7,318 nucleotides of DNA from Treponema sp. GTDB taxonomy: Bacteria > Spirochaetota > Spirochaetia > Treponematales > Breznakiellaceae. Each line of letters starts with the position of its first letter. Within the stretch, counting starts at the first letter, position 1. The stretch spans positions 1-7,318 of the forward strand of contig JAIRNB010000279.1 of the NCBI GenBank assembly GCA_031258265.1. The letters are read 5' to 3'. A program made the translations under genes and the position numbers. Of this stretch, positions 1-5,055 are shown piece by piece. The notes beneath the pieces are model-generated. The model was not told the DNA's origin. It was given only the letters and a program-made list of their open reading frames with translations, and made no database searches.

Positions 1-339
1 CTCCGTGGGGTAAACCCGGCGATTTTTCGAGGGGTCTCCGGTGATTACCAGGGCCCGCTTTATACCATGGGCGCGAAAATAGCCGGTATGGGGGAAGGGC
101 TCTGCGGGATCAAAGTCGATGGCCCGCAGATGGGGCATCAGCTCCGGCCTTTTTCCCGCCGGGGAAGAGAGCCCGGAGAGACAGTTTTTCAGAATCCCGC
201 AGGCTTCCCAGGATCGCAGGGAAAAGCGGAGCAGATCCGGTATGTTGATCAGGCCAATCCGGCTGAAATGCCCCGCGGTTTCCGCGGCGGCGATAAGGGA
301 TTCCGTGTTACGGGGGATGGCCTCCAGGGAAACTAACAT
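1..339 (-). CDS. Methylenetetrahydrofolate reductase-like protein, N-terminal part (runs off window)
   Basis: This reading frame enters from the left edge without a stop, so only its first 113 codons are visible. The MTHFR (MetF) family is an FAD-dependent TIM barrel that reduces 5,10-methylene-THF to 5-methyl-THF, feeding methionine synthesis or, in acetogens, the Wood-Ljungdahl methyl branch. The protein opens MLVSLEAIPR; Glu6 matches the catalytic Glu of MetF (Glu28 in E. coli, in SFEFFPP). Residues 98-103 (LVITGDP region) match the RGD(L)PP strand, with Asp102 corresponding to E. coli Asp120. Between them are NIPDLLRF (32-39) and LRAIDFDP (71-78), which I associate with a divergent MetF-like family rather than classical MetF. 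The ATG at 337-339 overlaps the thioesterase stop by 7 nt, with an AGGGA 3 nt upstream, so translation is probably coupled. Family call fairly sure; exact substrate not. Confidence 0.72.
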   Translation of the reverse strand, partial: MLVSLEAIPRNTESLIAAAETAGHFSRIGLINIPDLLRFSLRSWEACGILKNCLSGLSSPAGKRPELMPHLRAIDFDPAEPFPHTGYFRAHGIKRALVITGDPSKNRRVYPTE

Positions 340-1109
340 GGATCCCTGACGATTCGCAGTTCGCCGCGAAAAGCCGGCGAAACCGGAGTATTGTTGTCCC
401 GCTTATCCTCAGAGCGGCGGCCTTCAAAGGCGGCGGCCCAATCCCAGCCTTCGGCGGGGAATTCGGTCTGCCAAAGCTCCACGGTTTGACCGGGTTTTAC
501 CTCCCCCAGGTAGTTTATATCCAAGCGGGCCCGGCCGCAGTTTTCCAGGGTCCCCATCTCCAGAAGGTCCTGAATCCACTGGACGTACCGGGCATTGTTT
601 ACATGGCCGTTGTAATCCACATCGGAATAGAGGGCCCTTCGTTCCCCCATCTGCCGGGAACCGCTCCAACTTTCCAGGGAGGGGGGGACTCCATCCATGG
701 CGTTAAGCCCCTCGTTCATGGGCAGGGTTTCCATCACCGCCTGGGGACGCAGGGGGCGGCGTTTTTCCATGTCCAGGATGATCCAGCAGCTCCGGCCCCT
801 CACCACAGGGACGCCGGCGGCATCCCGGATGTCATAGTCCCGCAGGGCAAAGAGCTTTTCCCAGCCCCGGGGCCAACTGCGGACGGTGAGGGGCTCCTTC
901 CATCTGGGCCGCCGGTCCCAGACCACCGAAAGCCGGGAAAGGACCCATATCTGCCCGGTTTTTACCATGGCGTCCCGGCCCACCCCCAGGGCTTCCGCAT
1001 GGTTAATGGCGGCCTCCTGGAAAAAGTCGAAGGTAGAAGCCAGAGTCAGGCGGTCTGAACGGTCGATGGCGCCAAAACGCAGGTTGAAACTTTCCTGTTG
1101 AATATCCAT
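333..1109 (-). CDS. Acyl-ACP thioesterase (double hotdog fold)
   Basis: It is a cytosolic enzyme that hydrolyses acyl-acyl-carrier-protein to free fatty acid and ACP. The protein (258 aa from this start) fits the bacterial and plant FatA/FatB family in length and in having two hotdog repeats. The first repeat carries LTLASTFDFFQEAAINHAEALGVG, the typical substrate-helix region. The second carries SDVDYNGHVNNARYVQW, whose D-x-N-x-H matches the catalytic Asp, Asn and His of plant FatB (DVNQHVNN). I chose the ATG at 1107-1109 because MDIQQESFNLRFG aligns with the usual family N-terminus; an in-frame ATG at 1142 would add 11 residues. Neither start has a well-spaced Shine-Dalgarno. A weak TTTTCA-N17-TATTGT upstream would give a nearly leaderless message, which favours the inner start. 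The gene is divergent from the tRNA and overlaps the MetF-like gene downstream. Thioesterases of this family appear in anaerobes for lipid or lipoate-type acyl supply; chain-length preference cannot be read here. Confidence 0.9.
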   Translation of the reverse strand: MDIQQESFNLRFGAIDRSDRLTLASTFDFFQEAAINHAEALGVGRDAMVKTGQIWVLSRLSVVWDRRPRWKEPLTVRSWPRGWEKLFALRDYDIRDAAGVPVVRGRSCWIILDMEKRRPLRPQAVMETLPMNEGLNAMDGVPPSLESWSGSRQMGERRALYSDVDYNGHVNNARYVQWIQDLLEMGTLENCGRARLDINYLGEVKPGQTVELWQTEFPAEGWDWAAAFEGRRSEDKRDNNTPVSPAFRGELRIVRDPC

Positions 1110-1171
1110 ACCCTTTATACAATAGCGGAACCGGCCTTCCATGAAAATAGCGGGTCCGGTCTTTTAGGGCC

Positions 1172-1201
1172 TTGACACACAAGGGCCCGGCGGGCTAAGG
1201 T
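1172..1201 (+). promoter_or_regulatory. Sigma70-like promoter of tRNA-Ala
   Basis: A perfect -35 TTGACA (1172-1177) is followed after 18 bp by TAAGGT (1196-1201), which keeps the first, second and last bases of the -10 consensus. Transcription would start near 1208, about 9 nt before the mature tRNA 5' end. The -35 box lies inside an imperfect palindrome at 1167-1188 (GGGCCTTG, ACACA centre, CAAGGGCCC). Confidence 0.6.
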
Positions 1202-1216
1202 CTTTCTACCTTGTTT

Positions 1217-1290
1217 GGGGGTGTAGCTCAGTTGGCTAGAGCGTGTGAATGGCATTCACAAGGTCAGGGGTTCAATTCCCCTCACCTCCA
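1217..1290 (+). tRNA. tRNA-Ala (anticodon GGC)
   Basis: A complete 74-nt cloverleaf is visible. The acceptor GGGGGTG pairs with CACCTCC and includes a G3-U70 wobble, the main alanine identity element. After TA, the D arm is GCTC/GAGC with loop AGTTGGCTA. The anticodon arm is TGTGA/TCACA with loop ATGGCAT, giving anticodon GGC, which reads GCC and GCT. The variable region is AGGTC, and the T arm is AGGGG/CCCCT with loop TTCAATT. The discriminator is A at 1290, followed by GTA, so the CCA tail is not encoded. The last 18 bases are duplicated at 1485-1502. Confidence 0.96.
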
Positions 1291-1376
1291 GTAAAATTTT
1301 ATCCTGACGGCAGATTTTTCACTGAAAATACATTTTGTTCACAGTGATAAATGGGGGAATTGAAGGGGCTTTGCGG
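1273..1376 (+). repeat. 104-bp direct repeat, copy 1 (includes tRNA-Ala 3' end)
   Basis: These 104 bases recur at 1485-1588 with one difference (T at 1345, C at 1557) and no indel. The first 18 bases are the T-loop and acceptor 3' strand of the tRNA; the other 86 are downstream sequence. The boundary inside a tRNA T-loop is where integrase crossover sites often lie, but this could also be a local tandem duplication. Confidence 0.95.
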
Positions 1377-1474
1377 CCGGTTTGAGGCGAGACATCGCAG
1401 CCTCAAACCGGCAAATCCGCAGGACGCGGATTTAGCAATGCCCCCGGCCTGGAAGGAGCAAACAGGAGGTTTGC
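1376..1474. repeat. Three-hairpin intergenic cluster
   Basis: Three perfect stems stand in a row. Hairpin 1 has 13-bp arms at 1376-1388 and 1400-1412 (GCCGGTTTGAGGC / its complement) with an 11-nt loop. Hairpin 2 has 8-bp arms AAATCCGC (1413-1420) and GCGGATTT (1426-1433) with loop AGGAC. Hairpin 3 has 6-bp arms GCAAAC (1458-1463) and GTTTGC (1469-1474) with loop AGGAG. The stems are unrelated, but hairpins 2 and 3 share a purine loop that resembles the loops of the cluster at 7052-7244. No stem is followed by a T tract, so they are not ordinary terminators. Confidence 0.8.
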
Positions 1475-1484
1475 GACTGTAAGG

Positions 1485-1588
1485 CAATTCCCCTCACCTC
1501 CAGTAAAATTTTATCCTGACGGCAGATTTTTCACTGAAAATACATTTTGTTCACAGCGATAAATGGGGGAATTGAAGGGGCTTTGCGG
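1485..1588 (+). repeat. 104-bp direct repeat, copy 2 (orphan tRNA 3' fragment)
   Basis: This is the second copy of 1273-1376, offset by exactly 212 bp. It carries the 18-base tRNA-Ala 3' fragment without the rest of the tRNA, so it is not itself a tRNA gene. Right after it comes GAGACA (1589-1594), the same hexamer that follows the first hairpin arm after copy 1 (1389-1394), suggesting homology may continue once that 12-nt arm is skipped. Confidence 0.95.
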
Positions 1589-1742
1589 GAGACACGGCGG
1601 GATAGGAGGGCCGTATGGCAATTTCAGGACTCCGCGGACACAGGGCTGCCAAAAAAGCTTGAAAAACCTCTGCGGACAGCTTCTTTAGCCCTGCCGGGAA
1701 GCGGCCAGGTCCCTGGACAGCCCCCTAAGGGGCTTTTACTTT
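1589..1742. other. Non-coding stretch between repeat and acetyltransferase
   Basis: I see no credible coding frame here; a short plus-strand frame crossing 1547-1795 has no recognisable protein character and runs into the acetyltransferase. Two near-identical words, CTCCGCGGACA (1631-1641) and CTCTGCGGACA (1669-1679), suggest a degraded repeat. The segment ends in the terminator-like hairpin at 1719-1740. Confidence 0.4.
1719..1740 (+). terminator. Terminator-like hairpin
   Basis: AGCCCC (1719-1724) and GGGGCT (1729-1734) form a 6-bp GC-rich stem with loop CTAA, followed on the plus strand by TTTACTTTT. On the plus strand it could end transcripts from the tRNA promoter. It also lies just past the acetyltransferase stop, but read on the minus strand no T run follows the stem. 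Confidence 0.5.
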
Positions 1743-2348
1743 TCATGTTTCGTCTTTTGTATATTTCATATATACCAGATAATTTATCCCGCTAAATTTT
1801 GAGAATCCCTGCTTCTTCCTGCATACCTCTTTATAACCCAATTTCCTATAGAGCTGTAACGCGCCTGTGTTGGTATCCGCCGCTTCCAGTATATATTTAC
1901 TGTATCCGGGCAGCGTAAATATATGATTCATAATCGCCGTCGCCACCCCCATTCTTTTATATTCCGAAGCGGTGGCGACAAATTCAACGGAGGCCGTTTT
2001 TTCGTCCATCCCCGTTTCCGCCGGGTATTTCGGGTATTTGTTAAAATAATTCTTAAAAACCATGGCGGCAAACGATCCTTTGATTAGCCCCAGGTGCTTT
2101 TTCAGTATTTTTTTATCATGTTTTATGCAAAAATGCTTTTCATCCACACAGGCGGTTATTCCGGCGATTTTTCCGTCTATTACCGCCGCATAAAAACAGT
2201 CAAGGACAAATACATGGGAAAACGCCCTAATTAACCTGCCCGGATCCTTTGAAAAGAATCTTAAATCCCTGCCAAAGGCATCCACAAATATCTCACTTAT
2301 CCTTTCCCGTATGCCGCCGCCGAATTCATCCGCCCGTCTAATTTCCAT
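1743..2348 (-). CDS. GNAT-family N-acetyltransferase
   Basis: The family transfers an acetyl group from acetyl-CoA to an amine, and this 201-aa cytosolic protein is a typical single-domain length. The acetyl-CoA-binding motif A is at 121-140: the beta-4 strand VEFVATASEY, then KRMGVATAIM, matching (R/Q/K)xxGxA with Gly134 and Ala136. Motif B follows at about 157-175 (AADTNTGALQLYRKLGYKEV), with the usual Asn, Ala, Tyr and LGY signature. The N-terminal part (LDCFYAAVIDGKIAGITACV) is the beta-2/beta-3 hairpin. The substrate cannot be inferred. A strong Shine-Dalgarno GGAGGG (2353-2358) sits 4 nt before the ATG, and a good promoter lies at 2381-2409. The gene is visibly more AT-rich than its neighbours and carries AAA, ATA and AAT-type codons they avoid, suggesting separate acquisition. 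Confidence 0.88.
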   Translation of the reverse strand: MEIRRADEFGGGIRERISEIFVDAFGRDLRFFSKDPGRLIRAFSHVFVLDCFYAAVIDGKIAGITACVDEKHFCIKHDKKILKKHLGLIKGSFAAMVFKNYFNKYPKYPAETGMDEKTASVEFVATASEYKRMGVATAIMNHIFTLPGYSKYILEAADTNTGALQLYRKLGYKEVCRKKQGFSKFSGINYLVYMKYTKDET

Positions 2349-2380
2349 GATTCCCTCCGGCCATACTTAAACGATAAACC

Positions 2381-2409
2381 ATTATAATTTTTAAGCGGCT
2401 GTTGTTCAA
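2381..2409 (-). promoter_or_regulatory. Promoter of the GNAT gene
   Basis: On the minus strand a perfect -10 TATAAT (2381-2386) lies 17 bp from TTGAAC (2404-2409), which matches 4 of 6 bases of the -35 consensus. The start site would be near 2374, giving a leader of about 26 nt containing the Shine-Dalgarno. The -35 box falls inside one arm of the hairpin at 2404-2427. Confidence 0.65.
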
Positions 2410-2427
2410 AAACCAAAGTTTTTGAAC
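2404..2427. repeat. 10-bp inverted repeat downstream of hsdS
   Basis: Arms GTTCAAAAAC (2404-2413) and GTTTTTGAAC (2418-2427) are perfect complements around loop CAAA. It lies about 30 bp past the hsdS stop. It may attenuate or protect the 3' end of that message, but no T tract follows on the minus strand, so it is not a canonical terminator. It also overlaps the GNAT -35 box. Confidence 0.7.
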
Positions 2428-2431
2428 GGCT

Positions 2432-2463
2432 CTATTGAACAACTCTATTGAACAGTTCTATTG
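2432..2463. repeat. 13-bp tandem repeat across the hsdS stop
   Basis: Two full units, CTATTGAACAACT (2432-2444) and CTATTGAACAGTT (2445-2457), differ at two positions and are followed by a partial third unit CTATTG (2458-2463). The hsdS stop codon (TAG, 2458-2460) is in the partial unit, so every unit carries CAATAG on the minus strand. Confidence 0.85.
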
Positions 2464-3486
2464 CTCCGCCCGGGAACCCGGCGGGGTCCAGCCGGGCATC
2501 GAAATTTCCATCCCCGAAATTTCCGCCGGAATTTCCGGCGTATTTTTTTGGGGGAAAAACAGGGAACGCGGGGAGGGAATGAGGCTCTGCCGCAGTTTCC
2601 GTAAGACCCCCAGTTCCGCGTGATTAGCGGCCAGTTTCTTTTCGGCGGCCTCCGCAAAATAGTTGAATTCCCGGCACACGCCGGGGGCGTTCCGGCGGCC
2701 GGCGGCTGCTCCAAAACCGCTCAGTTCAAAGGCCATGAGCCGTTCCCCGTTGATCCGGCGTTTCCCCGCCTCCCCGCAGCCCTTCGCATAACTTAGAAAC
2801 TCAGGATTTTTTATCAGGGCTTCGATAAAAAAGGGGTGCAGGTCCTCCCGGGGGTACAGGAACAGGTTATAAAAAACGGCCCCCCGCGGCTTTTCTCCGG
2901 CGCTCCCGGCGGGGGAATCGTCCGCGGGCCGGTACCCGGCAAAATCCCCCAGGGGGCGGGGGCTTTCGGGGCCAATAATAAAAAAACGGTCAAAAAGGGA
3001 ATGGACCATCCCGGATAAGACCCGGTTCTGATCCCGCAGTAATGCTGCCTTCGCTTCCATGCTTGAAAGGGCCCTGAGAATCCGGCGCTGAACTTCCAAA
3101 CCGGGGATAGAAAACTCCAGGGTCTCCAGCTTTTTTAGATCGATTAACGGCGGTAACGGCGGCCGGGGGCAGGGCAGGGTATTGAGGAGGGCGCAGAGAA
3201 AAGCGGGGTCCAGCCCGGGTTCGCAGCTTAAGACATGAACACGGCTATTAGCGGAAAAGCGGCCGTTCACCGGGACGGCCCAGGGACCGCCGGCGGAAGG
3301 GGCGGCGATAAGGAAATATTCCCCCTCATAGGCATAACTATCGATCCAGGCGATGATCCCCTCCGGCCCGTAGTACGGATAATCCCCCGGCCGCCCGCCG
3401 CATTGGCGGCGGGAAAGGGAGAGCCGCTTTCCGTCGTGGTTCCGGGTAATATCCGCCAGCAGGACCAGTAGGGGCCGGGGATTCAT
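2458..3486 (-). CDS. hsdS: Type I restriction-modification specificity subunit (HsdS-like, shortened second TRD)
   Basis: HsdS binds the bipartite DNA target and bridges two HsdM subunits. The first target recognition domain is recognisable: YYGPEGIIAWIDSYAYEGEYFLIA (38-61), NGRFSANSRVHVL (74-86) and the exit motif LETLEFSIPGLEVQRRI (120-136), leading to a central helix at about 131-168. The second half begins with PLGDFAGYRP (178-187) and has the end of a TRD (HPFFIEALIKNPEF, GKRRINGERLMAFEL at 241-255), but only about 20 residues stand between them where roughly 100 are usual. A second helix (271-303) follows, then a proline-rich tail. At 342 aa it is shorter than typical two-TRD subunits (about 400-450). 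The ATG overlaps the hsdM stop in ATGA, implying coupled translation. No hsdR is in the window. DNA specificity by the second half is doubtful. Confidence 0.85.
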   Translation of the reverse strand: MNPRPLLVLLADITRNHDGKRLSLSRRQCGGRPGDYPYYGPEGIIAWIDSYAYEGEYFLIAAPSAGGPWAVPVNGRFSANSRVHVLSCEPGLDPAFLCALLNTLPCPRPPLPPLIDLKKLETLEFSIPGLEVQRRILRALSSMEAKAALLRDQNRVLSGMVHSLFDRFFIIGPESPRPLGDFAGYRPADDSPAGSAGEKPRGAVFYNLFLYPREDLHPFFIEALIKNPEFLSYAKGCGEAGKRRINGERLMAFELSGFGAAAGRRNAPGVCREFNYFAEAAEKKLAANHAELGVLRKLRQSLIPSPRSLFFPQKNTPEIPAEISGMEISMPGWTPPGSRAEQ

Positions 3487-5054
3487 CCCAGGTCCCCGCC
3501 CCGGATCTTCCGCAGGGCTTCCGCCGTTTGGCGGCTTAACCGGGATTCCTCCCGGACCAGGGCCTCAAATTCCGCCCGCAGGGCCTCGAATTGGGCGCCC
3601 CGGTTCGTCTCCTCCTCTTCTTCGGGGATGCCCAGGTAAAAAGCGGGGTTAAGGCTGTAAGCGGCGGCCCGAATCTGCGCGATATGCGCCGACAGGGCAA
3701 AGGAACGCAGGTCCCGGTAGGGTACGGTCTTGGGGAAACGCCAGTTGTGGTAGGTCCGGGCAATGCGGTTAATATCTTCGGCGGAGAATTCCCTCTGGCG
3801 GCGGTTTACGGGCCGGCCCAGGTTACGGGCGTCGATAAAAAGAACCTCGTCGCCACGGCGGCCCCGGCTGATCTTAGCCCGGGAAAAAAACCAGATACAG
3901 GGGCTGGGGGAATGGCCGCTGAAAATCCGGGCGGGAAGGTTCACCACGCAATCCAGGAGCCGGCCCTCCACCAGGGAACGGCGGATTTCCCGGTCCCCGG
4001 CCCTGGGGGAGGCCAGGGAGGAACGGGGGAGGATCAGCGCCCCAAGGCCGCCGGCGGAAAGCCGGTCCAGGGTGTAGCGTATCCAGAGGTAGGAATCCTC
4101 CCCCGGAGGAGGACAGGCGGCTATAAAGTCAAATTTAATATCCCTGTGGGGGTCCTTTTGCAGGGGGCCGTCGGCGTTCAGCCGTATTTCCGAGGCGTCA
4201 ATGCCCCGGACCAGCAGATTCATCCTGGCCAAGCGCCAGGCTTCGGCCTCCCGTTCCTGGGCATAAAACGAAAGCTCCTGAAGTTTCCCCCGCCGGCTAC
4301 TGACAAAATCCGCGGCCCCCGCCGGAAGATTCGCCGCGCCGCAGCAGGGATCATAGAAGCGGCCCCGGTAGGGTTCCAGCATAAGGGCCAGAAGATTGGC
4401 GATACCCCGGGGAACCGGGGCCGTCCGGGGCCGGACTCCCCGGACCAGGAGGGGCGCGGCCCTGGTTTCAAATTCCGCCATAAGTTCCGTAAAAACCTGC
4501 CCCGCCTCCGGGGCGGAAAGGCCGCCCAAAAGACACCCAAGTTCCGGCAGAAAAGGGGCATCCGGTCCCGGCGATTCAGAGGAACGGCGGCCCGCCGTCC
4601 GCGTTAAAACCCTGGGGAACAGATCCCTAAGGGCGGGGTTTTCCCGTTCAATGGCCCGGATCGCCCTGGCGATTACCGGAATTAAGTTCTGATCCGCGCC
4701 CTTGGCCGCTGGTTCAGGCCCCCCCTCGCCGTTTTTTTTCCCACCGGGAAAGATTCTGTCCCAGGCGGCGGAATCAGGCACAATGAAAACCTCCGGGTCC
4801 CTGTCCCGGCGTTCATTTTCGGGATCGCTTCCCCGTTCACCGGCTTGAAATTCGCGCCGCCCGTCCCCCCCGGCGGCCTGCGCCGGGGGGACGGGCGCAT
4901 CTTTACTGTTGAATTCGGCGGCGGCGCATATAAACCGCAGAAACACAAGGCCCAAAATATCCTGGCAGGGATAAAAAGCTTTAGGGTCCTCCGTATCCCT
5001 GTCCAGACACAGTTTTTTTATTTTTTCCAGGACTTCCCGATTCCACTGTCCCAT
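3483..5054 (-). CDS. hsdM: Type I methyltransferase subunit HsdM-like, probably catalytically inactive
   Basis: HsdM normally transfers a methyl group from S-adenosylmethionine to adenine N6 within an M2S complex. The 523-aa protein has the family layout. A helical N-terminal part (1-45, 85-200) is interrupted by a Gly/Arg/Glu/Asp-rich stretch (about 47-85 and 103-120). The lead-in at 217-229 (GIANLLALMLEPY) replaces the usual FYTP region. SAM motif I is DPCCGAANL (235-243), followed by the AQERE strand (265-269) and FDFIAACPPPGED (308-320). Further downstream are GALILPRSSL (338-347), the LVEGRLLDCVVNLP block (361-374) and EVLFIDARNLGRP. Two key sites are altered: motif IV reads CPPP instead of NPPF/Y, losing the base-binding Asn, and motif I lacks its second Gly (GAAN for GSGG/GTAG). 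The frame is open throughout. It begins 1 nt after the cyclase stop (TAA-T-ATG) with only a weak Shine-Dalgarno, so it probably depends on the upstream gene for expression. Confidence 0.88.
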   Translation of the reverse strand: MGQWNREVLEKIKKLCLDRDTEDPKAFYPCQDILGLVFLRFICAAAEFNSKDAPVPPAQAAGGDGRREFQAGERGSDPENERRDRDPEVFIVPDSAAWDRIFPGGKKNGEGGPEPAAKGADQNLIPVIARAIRAIERENPALRDLFPRVLTRTAGRRSSESPGPDAPFLPELGCLLGGLSAPEAGQVFTELMAEFETRAAPLLVRGVRPRTAPVPRGIANLLALMLEPYRGRFYDPCCGAANLPAGAADFVSSRRGKLQELSFYAQEREAEAWRLARMNLLVRGIDASEIRLNADGPLQKDPHRDIKFDFIAACPPPGEDSYLWIRYTLDRLSAGGLGALILPRSSLASPRAGDREIRRSLVEGRLLDCVVNLPARIFSGHSPSPCIWFFSRAKISRGRRGDEVLFIDARNLGRPVNRRQREFSAEDINRIARTYHNWRFPKTVPYRDLRSFALSAHIAQIRAAAYSLNPAFYLGIPEEEEETNRGAQFEALRAEFEALVREESRLSRQTAEALRKIRGGDLG

Positions 5055-5055
5055 A

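Noticed and set aside
67..349. Short plus-strand frames at the left edge
   Set aside because: They are antisense to the partial MetF-like gene, whose conserved Glu6, NIPDLLRF and ITGDP are far more convincing.
486..1058. 190-codon plus-strand frame opposite the thioesterase
   Set aside because: The minus-strand frame encodes a clear acyl-ACP thioesterase with catalytic motif; this one has no recognisable motifs.
1485..1502. Second tRNA gene
   Set aside because: Only the T-loop and acceptor 3' strand are present; no D or anticodon arm precedes them.
1547..1795. 82-codon plus-strand frame between repeat and GNAT
   Set aside because: It begins inside the tRNA-derived repeat, passes through the terminator-like hairpin and overlaps the acetyltransferase end; no protein signature.
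3591..4607. 338-codon open frame on the plus strand
   Set aside because: It is antisense to hsdM, Gly/Pro/Arg-rich and without domain character; long antisense frames are expected opposite GC-rich genes.
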